DNA of 64,000 nucleotides, taken from Lagopus muta (lineage: Eukaryota > Chordata > Aves > Galliformes > Phasianidae). The notes below the pieces were generated by a model, which worked only from the letters and a program-made list of their open reading frames with translations, did not search any database and was not told the DNA's origin. Below are positions 12,431 to 23,962 of this stretch, in pieces; position 1 is the first letter of the stretch, and each line of letters begins with the position of its first letter. The stretch covers positions 28,001,933-28,065,932 of the forward strand of contig NC_064439.1 in assembly GCF_023343835.1 (NCBI RefSeq), written 5' to 3'. The position numbers were made by a program, and so were the translations under genes.

Positions 12431-14011
12431 CAGGGGCAAGTTACTCAGAGAAGTATCCCACAAAAAAGGCTATTAAGTAATAAGTAGAACCGTATGTTTA
12501 CCACAGAAACAGCCTTCATTCCCTCCGCCATTCACTCTCTTTCCTCTTTCCTGGTATTTTAGAGGTTCTCTCCATCACCTCACATAACACAGGGCTTTTG
12601 GGGTCCTGTTTTCAGCATGCCCTCAGGAGAGCCCCCCTCCTTTTGAGGTCCAGGCCCTGTCCCCAAGCGCACATCTCCCTTGCTCTGGAGCCTTGTGCTA
12701 AGGCCTGTGAGGTAAGAGATGAGGAACACACTGGGCATTTTTTATCCCTCTGTGAATTCTGGCATTTGAACCATTTCAGCTTAATTCAAAGCCAGAAAGT
12801 GACATTTACATTTTTTTTCCTTAGTATGAATACTGAGAGAAAAAGGAAATTTTGAAACATCTGGTTTACTATTTTCGATCAAAGTAAAACATAGTTCAGC
12901 ATCTAAGTGCTTTGCTTGCAGTTATGCAGCTGGCTTCAAATGCTTTTTGAAAAGCATTAAAATTATTATTTAACTTACATTTTCTTATACCAGTGTATTG
13001 CTTATGGAAGGAATATTTGGACGTTTAACACCATATCTTTCCCTATGGATTTGTCTCACCAGCCAAACATCTTTCACAGAGAGTTGTGTGACTCTGGCGC
13101 TTACTCATGACATTAGCTAGAGGAAAACTTATGCTACCTTGCTGAGAGATGTCATCCCGTGAGGAGCCTGGCCAGAGAACAGCCCCAGACTGGGGACAAT
13201 GTTCTGAACCACTTTCTTCTGAAGTCAGTTCCATGATGAAGAAATGCAAGACACTGGTTTTGGTGAACCCATGTGTTCTATGCTGGTTTAAAGAAAAGGA
13301 AAAAAGGATAGAAATACTCCAATTTGGTTGTGATTTCAGCTTCACACATACTGTGTTTTCTTCCCAAAAATTCATTCAAGTAGAAGACTCCTATGTATTT
13401 CCTCCTCCTTGACTCATCAAACATCAGCCCCCCCATTGTCAAACAGAGCAGGTGAAGAGGAGCTGCTTCATGAAAATCATCTGGGAAAGCTCGAAGAAGT
13501 GCCACCTCAGGTACCTGGATTCCTGAGCTCAGCAACTGTCTAAACCAGTAATTCATCACACCAGGCTGAGGATCACGAAGGAGCCTTGGCCAGCATGGCT
13601 CCTGGATTGCTCAGGGAGAATGTATGTCCCACAGCAGTCTCTTCACAAAGGGGAAACTTGGCCTCCAGTGGGCCTCAGCTACCAGCAGAGCAGTCTGCTC
13701 CAGGCTTGGTGGGTTTATGCACATCCATTATTGCTTTCCTAGTAATGATGAGCATGGTAAAATAAGAAATGAACCAGATGTTTTGGGCAATATCTGCTGA
13801 ATTCTCAGTGGCTTGCATCTGAGAACACCAAGAACAAGCCTGAATAACATACCTAGTTGTATAATATATTCACCATAATCCAACTCAACATCCTCAACTA
13901 TCTTACGCTGTCATCATTTGATTGACTCCATTTTCACATACCTTCTTCAAGCCACACAAGTTTCAGGAAAATCTGACATGACATAAATTGAAAGACCTGT
14001 TTCCTCTATCA
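12431..14011. other. Unique DNA, nothing recognised
   Basis: Several overlapping frames of 80-110 codons occur on both strands near 13043-13559. They have no domain and show the mirrored pattern of chance frames in slightly GC-richer DNA. No repeat family was recognised. Confidence 0.5.
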
Positions 14012-14123
14012 AAAAAAAAAAAAACAAAACAAAAACAAAACAAACAAACAAACAAACAAAAACAAACAAACAAAAAAAAAAAAAAAAACAAGACAAAAAA
14101 ACAACCCAAAACCCAAAAAAAAC
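14012..14123 (+). repeat. A-rich (CAAA)n low-complexity tract
   Basis: About 110 bases consist almost wholly of A with regularly spaced C, much of it as AAAC or CAAA units, ending in AACCCAAAACCC. It immediately precedes GalluHop material. It could be an expanded retroposon tail or simple-sequence growth. No element body was recognised upstream. Confidence 0.85.
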
Positions 14124-14179
14124 ACTCTAATTCCTAACGGGCTAGTCACAGGTTAGCATGAGTGATGATTCCAGGTTTG

Positions 14180-14365
14180 TCACACTTCCATGTCAGACAG
14201 CATTTTGTCAGCCTGTGCCTCTTCTGCCATCTGTTGCACAGCAACAAAATGTAATGGAATATTGGTGGGAAGGTTCAACCTGTACTGCCATACTGCCAAC
14301 ATCTGCCTCTGATATCTTGGGCTGACACAATAAAATAGGAGGCAGTATTTTTGGAGCAGACCTCA
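14180..14365 (-). mobile_element. GalluHop fragment, one end only
   Basis: It matches the right-hand part of the copies at 26310-27030 and 40962-41515, sharing the CACTTCCATGTCAGACA stretch and the GGGCTGACACAATAAAATAG stretch. It ends in TTTTTGGAGCAGACCTCA followed by TA. The other half is missing, so this is a truncated copy of about 185 bp. It abuts a second element end on its right. Confidence 0.75.
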
Positions 14366-14367
14366 TA

Positions 14368-14412
14368 ATTTCCATGGAAATAAATAGGAGGCATTACTTT
14401 CAGATCACCCTA
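14368..14412 (+). mobile_element. Isolated opposite end of a GalluHop element
   Basis: The sequence TTTCCATGGAAATAAATAGG and the following GCATTACTTTCAG match the end of the 8183-8735 copy at about 8690-8735, in the same orientation. It directly follows the TA that closes the preceding fragment. Two different element ends therefore lie side by side, which indicates rearrangement or a deleted second insertion. Confidence 0.65.
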
Positions 14413-15398
14413 CTTGCTGCAAGTCCATGCCAGAATCAGTAAGCAGATGTCACTCCTCAAAAAACACAAAAAGCATCATTAGGAAAAACAATCACACACG
14501 TTTGGTGCTTTAAAGAGCAGGTAATTCTCTTAGTACCAATGATCTTTTACTTCATCTATTTAGCATTGTTATTACTATTGCTGTTATTAATGTACTGGCT
14601 TGATTAAAGCTCAGCACTGACCTTCTCTGACACTGTAGGAATAAGAAAGAATACATTCCTCTATTGTCATGCTAACTAACTTTTATTTTCGTGCACTTTA
14701 TGCATTTCCATGCATAATGAGCATCACATGCTTTGTTATGTATATGCTAAAGTGCTTTGCCAGAGTAGGACCTGCAAGCAAGGAATTTACAGTACTCCTT
14801 TTAGTTTGAGTGACCATTTCTTCTTTCTTTCTGTTTAATTTTTTAATGCAGTCTCACATATTTGCCTTCAAATATAAACAGAATTGATATGATTCACTGT
14901 ATACAAATCTATGTCTGAAACTCAGATATCTCCTTGAAATCCGTAATGTTATCCAGTTGCAATCACTTGAAATGACACATTTCCTCACCTGTTTTTACAA
15001 CTGATTTGAGCCTCATGTTTTTCTGTGCATAAATGTAATAAGCAGTCTCTAAAAAGATTAATAAAAAAAAAAAATGTTGCATGCAATTGATGAAACCCAT
15101 TATTTCTTTAAAGCAGTTCACATGGTCATCTAAACATTTCTACCTTGCAGCAAATATTTATGAAAATTTAAGCCTGCATATATGTTTGCATACATGAAGT
15201 GAAACCGTGTGCTCCAGCAAAGCTCTCACACTTGATTGCTTACTGTCACACTGCTCTGCTTATTCTGTACTCTTAACTATTGCTATGAGTGGCACCATGA
15301 TAAACACATAGGTTCATCTGCTTTATAGCATTGCTTGATAGTTAGGTGAGTAATAAAGGCCACAACGTAGCCAACAGATAACCCCAAAAAACTTCCAG
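14413..15398. other. Unique AT-rich DNA, nothing recognised
   Basis: There are no open frames of note and no repeat family beyond short A tracts, for example near 15062-15074. Confidence 0.5.
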
Positions 15399-15461
15399 TG
15401 GTATTGGACTCGATGATCTTTAAGGTCCTTTCCAACCTGAGCAATCTATGATTCTATGATT
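15399..15461 (+). repeat. CR1 LINE, extreme 3' end fragment
   Basis: The sequence GTGGTATTGGACTCGATGAT, the stretch AAGGTCCTTTCCAACCTGAG and the tail ATCTATGATTCTATGATT are the classic CR1 3' terminus. Only about 63 bp remain, the usual severe 5' truncation of CR1 copies. Confidence 0.92.
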
Positions 15462-18400
15462 ACTGCTTTGCTGTTTATCATTACCCTAGGGTGTCCAGTT
15501 CAAGACAAGGAAAAACACAGTTTTAGTGCACAGATACAAAGCAGTGTTTTAACTGCAGAGGGCATGAAAGAGCTACTGAACAGCCTGGTGTTTTCTTACA
15601 GGATATCGTTATTTGCAGTATGATTTTCTGCAGTTAGTTTGATCTACGTTGAATAATTATTACACTGCACTTTAGTCTTGAAAGATCCTCCAATGATCCC
15701 TCTGGCACAACTCTTGTTTTTTTGGGGAAGAACACAAACCTAAAGAACATGGATCATCAGATTCATTGTCCAGGATATCTTTTTATGATAATCAAGGACT
15801 ACAATTCATCCTGTCATGCTCACTGAGTCTAATGCCCATCACTTCTTACTGAGATTATATTTCCCATTTTACCTCTTGCTTAAAATCTTTCTAATTTTAT
15901 TTATTTATTTATTTTTAACTTGCATACAAAGCTCCTATTGTAGTGTGGGCTGACAGTTATCAGTTTCCCATTTAATTACAGTTTAAAAATCCCCCAATTT
16001 CTTTTAGCCATTCACAAACGCTCACTGGGGTCACTGGCCATATACAACACAGTGCAGGACAACCAGTCTTTAAAACTAGCCAGAACTTGTCCATTTAGGC
16101 TGTATTTTAGGGTTTCCCTGCGACAGGAAACAAATGATACTGAATTTGTGCTTTAAGAGGAATGAGAAACCAGCATGAGCTCCCAGGTATCTAGCCTAAG
16201 GCAGGCACCTGTTGGCAGGAGTAGTCCCAGCAAAGAAGAAGTGTTTTGCCATTCTCCACCCATGCAACCTGATTAGCATGATTCCCCATTTCCATTAGCC
16301 CACACTGTATCCAGACCACACCGTTATCCAGCCTCCCGTTTAAGCTAGCTGCATCTTTTTCTCTCGGTTGTCACTGGGGCTCATGTGGGGCCGGTGGCTG
16401 CACCATTCTGTATACGGGAATCAGTGAAGACGGAAAGCAGAACACCGGCTCTCCCTCTACTAGGTGTTTGTCTCTTCACACGGAGAGGATTCTTGATACA
16501 ATATCTATGGTCACCACCAGAGGGTGCATTGCTGCCGCTGTAATCCTTATTCTTACACTAAGTTATAGAGCTATTATGAAGTTTTGGACAAATCCTGTAC
16601 CTTGCACTGACGTGGAGTTGCCTACACAAAGGTGTACAGTGGAAGGCAGGATTAAATACGGAAGTCAGTTGCTTTAAAGAAAAAATAAAAATAAAAATAG
16701 TGAATGATTCTATGAACTCTGTGCTGAGCACTCAAGGCATTTTGCAGCTTTTCTTGAAATATTCTTTCCTCTTTGATCTGCTGCTAGCAGCCACTCCCAG
16801 AAAGGGTGAGAGACACTTTCCTTCCTTCCTTCCTGGTCTTACCCTGACCTACCCTTGTGGAATGCAGTTCATCTCTGCCATTTTCAGATGTATCATATTC
16901 AGAGAGGCTGGCATGTCACAGTACACAGCCACTTCCGCACTTACAAAGTCTACAAATGATCGTCAGACAAAGGAGCCACACACGGTACCTGAACCTCTTG
17001 TACTTCACCTGCCTACATGCCCTTGTTGAAGAAGGGGAATAACAATGACAGAACAACAAATATTCACCTGGACTGCAAAGTTAAGAAATAAGTGCCCCAG
17101 GGATGCAGCTCAGGGTTTGTGCTGAGCTGTGCCTGCATGGCTGTGCTGTGTGCTCCTGGCCCAGTGCTTCCCAAAAGGCGTCACTACATCCCTCCTACCC
17201 CAAATCTATCCCACCTCACAACTCTGAGGAAAGCTGTTCACTTCTCACACAGATATTTCCTGCCAGAAAATGCTTAGTTTTTTTATCTTTCTCTACCAAC
17301 CTGTTGTACAGAAGCACAAACTTCAGTGCTAGTGAGCAGAAAGAGGAACAAAACACTGTCCAGAAGACACTAGGACTTTTCCTAGCCTTGTAGGCTAGCT
17401 TAAACCAAGTGTAGGACCAACCTTTTAGGCTTACTGTGCTGTTTCTGGACGTAGAATGAGTCCTTAAAAAGAGATTTTAAACTCTGAAATACTGTTTAGA
17501 AGTGCCCATCACCCACTAAACTGTAGGCCTGCGAGTGCTTAGGTTGGAGGTCGCAACTAAACTCCAAAACATATTTGTGATTAAACGAGACCATAATGTT
17601 CCCCCACCAAATGCTGAGGGAGTTCAGCACAACATAAATACACACTTTAAACTGCAGCACAATAAAAATAATAACAAAGAAGAAACGAGCATAACCACCA
17701 TGGTTATGTGTGAAGTTAGCAGGAGATGGCCAGAGGGAGGAGATGCCACACATTCTTGGAAGCACTGGGAGGAACTTACAGTCCCATTGACTTCAATGGG
17801 TTTTCAGTCAGGCTGTGTTTTTGCTGTGGAAAGGAACTGCTTAACACAGCATTGTGGGGTGCCTTGTTTTTTGTCTCTGAGCAACTCCTGGCAAAGCCAC
17901 TGGTTAGTAAGTGAAAACATACTTTTTCCAGTCACCAGGATGTCAAGCTGTACCTGAATCTGGCTTCTTTTCTTTCACTTTTTGCTGTTGCTGAGATTCT
18001 GATAGATATGCGAATCTGGCTTCTTAACTTGGTGCTGACTTTACAAATCCTAGAGGGGCTCCCTGAGCCAGCGGGGGCTCTGACCTTGGAGCGGATCATT
18101 TCCCCTTCGAGTGGAACAGGGCTGCTTGCAGCTTGACACCGGTTAATGAGCGGCATTGGGTGTCAGCCCAGCAGCTGCCATGCAGGAGGTCTGTCCCCAA
18201 GGGCAGCTGCTGCTCATCTGCCTGCAACTGGCAGCGGAAGTGACATCTGTTCTTGGTCCCAGCTGTGAGCAGCACAGAGGTGCCAAAGCCCCAGTGCCTC
18301 AGTTCTTGATCCAGCAGCAAGGAAGGGTTTCTGATGCCAGACCACGGCCTAGCTTTCAGGAGAAGGGAGGGGGATCACCTCCTTCAACGATGGTGGGCTG

Positions 18401-20490
18401 GGAGGAATGGGAGTGACAAACAGAGAGAGCAAGTAACAGAAGTAGGGGAAAGGATCGGAGAATGGCATGGGAGACGACAGGAGAATGGACTAAATGAAAA
18501 GGAAACATGAAATTTGAAGTGACAGGGCTAGTCTGAAGCAAGAAAATAAAAGGAAAGAGGCAGTGCAATGAAAAAGATGCAGAGCTAGCAACAAATGAGA
18601 ATGAGAACCCATGAGAAGCAATTGTCTGAAATGACTGCTGAATAGGAAAGCACTTTATTAAGCTCCAATCCCAGGCACTACCAAGCCTGGGAGGCTTTCC
18701 TCCCCACAGTAGTTCATGTTTCGTGACATTCAAGGGTCTCCCCTGCAGATCTTGCCATCTGGAGGTGCTTTGGTATATTCTCTCTTGCCTCTTCGCTTCT
18801 CCATCTTGCGTAAAACCATGTTACCATTTATTTGTCCAAATCTTTTCTCTCATCTATGTTTGTAACTGTGTTATAACTCGGTGTTGTGGCATTTTAATGA
18901 GTTACAATTTCAGTTTTTGAGTGCAGGACTAAGGACAAGATCTGCTTCAGTCTAAAGAGTGAAAAACATACTTAAATTAATATGTAGGTAAACATGTTAA
19001 GAAATGTCACTTTCCTTCTCACGTCAGTGTAGGCAAGCCAAGTATATTCTATCATGAAAAGTATTTTCACATTTAGGACTCTTTCCTCAGCACAGGCACT
19101 GAAATTGTGTTTTTCTGATCTCAAAATCAATTGCGTATTCCTGGAAGAAATAACCAAGGAAAATGTATATAAGACAAGTGTTTTTGAGACCTGTCAATTA
19201 AAACCAACTCACATTGGGAAAAAATGTAGTTTTAGTGATTGTTTTTTTTCCCAGGGTAAAGCCAGAAACAGAAAGCAAACTGAATTGTGATAAACAAGTG
19301 GGTTGAGAAATGGGACAAGGAAGGCAAACACCATAAAAACTTACCAATCTAAAGATGAAGGGGTGGGCACTGTGGGCACAAAGATTGGAAATCATTTGCA
19401 TGCTTTGTGTAGGTATCGTACTGAGGCATACAGAGAAGGGCATTAGTCATCTAACTGGGTGCAATTACAAATTATTATAAACCAGGTGCAAAAGATCAGA
19501 TTGATTGAACGATTTGGACAGGAACAATGAAATCAGTCTCACATTTTTTCTTTCACATTTCTTAGAATTCAACTCTTCAAGATTGCTGTTAAATAATATA
19601 TTTGTATTTGAGCATTTTATATTAAGGTTATATATTTATATGTTAAAGATGAGACAGATTTTTATATCTTAGTGTTTCATAACCGATTTTCACAATGAGA
19701 GACTGTAAAGATATTATTATTATTTCTTTTTTTTTTTTTTTTACAAGTCTCAGCATATCTCCCCTTTTCAGTGAGAATCAGATGTGGTTTTAATAATCTT
19801 CGGGGGGAAAAATAGAGGAAGTTCCTCTCAGTAGTACTTTTCATTATTGAGAAAAAGAGAAAAATCTACCATTTAGCAAACCGCACATCTGAATGTAGGC
19901 TAATAGCTTAAATAGTTTGGGTGTTGGGTTTTTGTTTTGTTTTTTTTTTCCAGCCATACAGGACTAAGGGTAGACCACCTATTATGTGGAGCAGAGGGAA
20001 TGATCAAAAATCTTTCAAAATATAAGGCCAAGATATACTAATACTCTGAAGAGCTACATACATCCCATAACTCTGCCTTCACGACTATAGCCATTTATTA
20101 TGGCCCAGCCATCAGAGCAGCAGCCAGGTAGCTCTAGCCTAGATTTCAGACTCCTATAGGAACACTTAACAAGAGCCATCCCTGAATCCTACAACTTTCC
20201 TTAACAGGAACGAGGGGAAAGCAGGGAAAGCAGAAATGGCAGAGACGAAATGTGACCAGGGCACCACGGTTACCTTGTCCCTACAGATGGCTACATGGAC
20301 ATGCTTTACCTGACATCCTGGTGGTAACTTGGTAAGATGAACCAGCAGTTCTCAAAGTTACGGATGAAGAGGAAGGAGAAATGAGACAACAAATGCTTTC
20401 ATGTATCTGGAAGTAAATGTGCTTTTCTTCTGAAATAAAACCTGAACAGAAAGCCATGAATCATATAAAAGGTGCCCAAAATTGAGAGAA
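15462..20490. other. Unique DNA with two GC-richer patches
   Basis: No gene or dispersed repeat was recognised. Slightly CpG-richer patches lie at about 16380-16500 and 18060-18340. Chance frames cluster there, including frames of 125 codons (- strand, 18356-18733) and 140 codons (+ strand, 17535-17957), none with a recognisable domain. A TTCC run occurs near 16818-16834, and T tracts occur near 19729-19742 and 19938-19949. Confidence 0.5.
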
Positions 20491-20655
20491 TAGAATTACA
20501 GAATCACCAAGGTTGGAAAAGACCTACAAGATCATCCAGTCCAACCAACCACCTATCACCAATAGTTTTCACTAAACCATATCCCTCAACACAACATCCA
20601 AATGTTCTTTGAAAACCTCCAGGGTTGGGTGACTCCACCACCTCCCTCGGCATCA
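20491..20655 (-). repeat. CR1 LINE 3' fragment
   Basis: Read on the - strand this is a CR1 3' end. The + strand shows ATTACAGAATCACCAAGGTTGG, the stretch AGATCATCCAGTCCAACCAA and GACTCCACCACCTCCCTCGG. It is about 165 bp and lacks the longer 5' part. Its internal sequence (ACTAAACCATATCCCTCAAC) differs from the other copies in the window, so it belongs to a different CR1 subfamily. Confidence 0.93.
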
Positions 20656-23600
20656 GAGAAAACAAATTATGAACCTTCTAGTTTTCAGTGACCTACAGAC
20701 AGGAAAAGTTGCCATATCATTGGAAAGTGTGAAGCAGTAATCGAGAACCAGACAGTTCTTTGGAGGCTCCTGTTTGGGGGGGCACCAGGAACAGTACTGT
20801 GGAGATGAGGAGACGTTGTGCAAATACAAATCTGAATGCACTAGAGGCTTTAAGGCTTCCAGACACGCTTTTGTTCTGCAGCCTGTGTCAGTTACCAAGA
20901 CAAACTGAAGTCCTCATATTCTGAAGTCAACTAGATTTATGCCACTGATTAGAATAGGGTCATATTCCCCTTCATTTCTTTATGCTGTTGTTTTTTTTTA
21001 AATTCAACTGTATTCAATCCTGTTCATTGTTTCAGCAGCTTTCACAGAACCATGAGACCGCCTTTTCAAGCTAGGTAACCTGGAAAACTAAAGAAAAACA
21101 TTGTAGATAGAAACTCTTTCATCAAGGGATGTAAGACAAATGAATATAATGTCAGACACTGCTTGAAGTGAGTTAGTTTCAATACACAAATCTAATTCAC
21201 TTAACTTTACAGCTATGAAAAACATTCTTAGGGCCAGATTCTGTGTTCTCTCTCCTGGTGAACATTTTACTAACGGAATATTAATTAGAGTGTTTGTAGA
21301 GTAAGGTAAGCAGAGATGGCAGGGTCTCAGCTTTTATTTACTCTGTGTTATCTCTGTTCAAATGTTCAAAGCAAAGTGACTGATTCACTAGCTAAATTCA
21401 AAACAGCATGTGTGTACAAAAGGCTGCCAAGTTTCTTGTGTGTATAGCTATTTGTAAGAGGCTACGCACAGACAAAAACCAATCAATCAGTTTCTTAATT
21501 TCATTTTATATCTTTATTCCCATTGTAAGTACTAGCAATCATCTAAGACAGCATTTAACTTTGGTTTGGATATACAATAGCATTACTCACAGTCCAGTTT
21601 CTTTTCTTTTCTTTTTACTGCTGCCCTACTATCTGGTGATGTGTTCTAGTTGTTCTGCTGGTAGTGTTTGGCTTCCTGCAGATTGAATTTTTCAGTGATT
21701 GTAGATCATTTAAAATGATCTGTAATGTGATGATTAACAGTACATTAATAAATCTTTCAATGAGTTTAGTACTAAATATGTTCGAGGACCTGAAATGCAC
21801 TTCTTAATGGGCATCAGTTGTTCTCTTTTCACAAGAAGTTCATAAACAATCACTATACCATTTTTCTTTCCAGCACTTCATTGCAATGGCATTTTAAATT
21901 GGATTTAAATCATTTTAAGATAATAAGTAAAACAATACAACAAAATAAAAGGTTCTGTTTAAGCAAATGACAATTTACCCAAAATCCAGTGCTAAGAATT
22001 TATCTCAATGTGTACATTAGAGTGGATGGAAAACATAAAGGGCTTTTTTAAAATTTACTTGCTTATTATAATGTGGGGAAAATACATCACAGATTGTAGT
22101 TAAGTCTTAAAGCAAAGAATTAAAAAAATATGGTCAAAGAAACATCTTCTATCATGTCTTTAGAAGCCTGTGAAACAAATTCCTTCATAAAATTCATTAC
22201 TGTAAAAGTGAATTCAGAAAACTTATTTTTGAAAGTTGTCCTGTTAAATTATGGATACTAATAATAAAATATTTCCTCTGAGTTTATCTGACTACTCTGC
22301 ATATGAACAGGCATGAATATATACATGAATAAAACACGTCTTATTGGCCACAAACTGAACTAATATAAATGCCCACATTGTACAATGTCAGAAAAGGACA
22401 AATTATTAACCAAATTAGATAGGAGAAAATCAAAGAAGGAAGTAGATGATAAGAACCGTGTTAGCAGAAAAAAATGTATGCTTTGGATACAGAACAGTCA
22501 GCTGCAACTACTATAATGAAGAAAGTTTTGGATCAACATCAGCTTCTAAAAGTAATTTAAGAGGGAGGTGTCTCAGCAGATACTAGTAAACCATTTTTAG
22601 GCAGTTATTTAGAGATCTGGGGAAAAGGGGAGGGACAGAGTTCAAATCTCATTCTATCCTCACAGTTTTGTCCGTACACCAGAGGGACTGGAACCTGGTG
22701 GGAGTGCTGGGATCTCTTTCAGTGCTGGCATTGGCAATCTCTGTTGTTGAACGACAATCAGAGCTTTTCTCCCTCTATCCTCTTGAATAGCTGAGCTACA
22801 TCCATTGCTGGATAATGTAGAGCCAAATTCCTGAGTTGAATCAGAAATCTTATTTGAGATGGATTTTCAAAGGTTTACCTAACAAGGGAACGATTGATCC
22901 TGAATGCCACCCAGATTGACACTCTCCACTGGACCAACCCATTTCCTTTTCCTGACTAAATTATGTTCTACATTTAGGATCCACGAGGATATTGCGAATT
23001 CTTTACAGTTTCCTTGTGCCTAGATATAAGAGACTGTACTCACGAAAGCACAGCAGTAAGCAAGTAGCTGACCTATCTGATGTCAGAGGGAGACTGGATG
23101 GACTTAGGACAGATGGAAGGGGAGGCTCCCTGGACACTTCTAGTGTGGATAATACTGTACTCAGAAAAGCTATTGGAGCTAGTTCTGAATGATGGCACAT
23201 GGGTACTGGAAGTAGTTTTAGTACTAAGGAGTGCTGCAGCCAGAGAACACCTGATCTAGAAAACCAGGCTATAGCACCTCAGTGTTCCCATGCACATCTT
23301 TCTTCATGTGCCAAGGTTACCCTTTATACCATGGAGGACAGAGAGCTGACCTAACAAACACTTTTTGCAATGTGCATTTCCACTGATGTAAGGCCATACG
23401 GTATATTAAATATTCATTAATACTTATAGCAACAAATGTTAAATAATTTCATCTAAAGAACTAAAGCTGTGTTTTAGGATTAATTCATTAATGCAAAATA
23501 ACACACATGCATGGGTTAAAGACAGTTCTATGTGAAGACTGAATATTTTGATGTCCTCTGTGAACACTGTTAAATGAGCAGTACCTCAGAAAAAATGTTT

Positions 23601-23830
23601 TGGCATCTTTCTTCAAAGCACATATCCAGTGTATTTCAGAATTACTTTCATTTTACACTTTCCACATAATATCAGACTTGCATTTTAGGTATCAAAAATA
23701 CGTTGTTAGAAGAGCTTAATAACAAATGTCATAAATCCAGAGTTTTCATCAAAAATTAAATGATTCAAGACCTTTGGTGAATGAATGGTGACAAAGAAAC
23801 ACTTCCAAAAGCTACAAATGATTTATGACC
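20656..23830. other. Unique AT-rich DNA (possible 3' UTR on - strand)
   Basis: If the terminal-exon candidate at 23831-23935 is real, the right-hand part would be its 3' untranslated region on the - strand. The nearest clear AATAAA on that strand that I noticed is far away, at about 21513-21518 (TTTATT on +), so the transcript end is undetermined. No repeats were recognised. Confidence 0.4.
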
Positions 23831-23935
23831 TTATGCTACCAAAAGCTGGCCAGTCAGCTCAGGGTTCCTGTCCTTTATTAGTGCCATGGTAAGAGCAGCA
23901 GCCGAATTTACTGTCTCCTGAAGTGGGGAATAGTC
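23831..23935 (-). CDS. Candidate terminal coding exon, gene unknown
   Basis: On the - strand a run of more than 20 T residues and CCAG form a near-ideal acceptor ending at 23936. From 23935 the frame reads 34 codons and stops at TAA (23831-23833), beginning in phase 0. The peptide starts DYSPLQETVNSAAALTMAL and ends KDRNPELTGQLLVA. Base composition is close to half G+C in a strongly AT-rich neighbourhood, which favours coding. No family was recognised. It would be a last exon, so the gene would extend to higher coordinates. Several short phase-compatible segments lie there (see findings). The acceptor's T tract is also a plain A23 simple repeat on the + strand, so it could be fortuitous. Confidence 0.38.
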   Translation of the reverse strand, partial: DYSPLQETVNSAAALTMALIKDRNPELTGQLLVA

Positions 23936-23939
23936 CTGG

Positions 23940-23962
23940 AAAAAAAAAAAAAAAAAAAAAAA
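23940..23962 (+). repeat. Poly-A tract (A23)
   Basis: This is a pure run of 23 A residues on the + strand. On the - strand it would serve as the pyrimidine tract of the candidate acceptor just described. Confidence 0.95.

Noticed and set aside
18356..18733. 125-codon - strand frame
   Set aside because: It reads through simple purine/pyrimidine-biased DNA, giving Phe, Ser and Leu runs, with no domain or gene signals.
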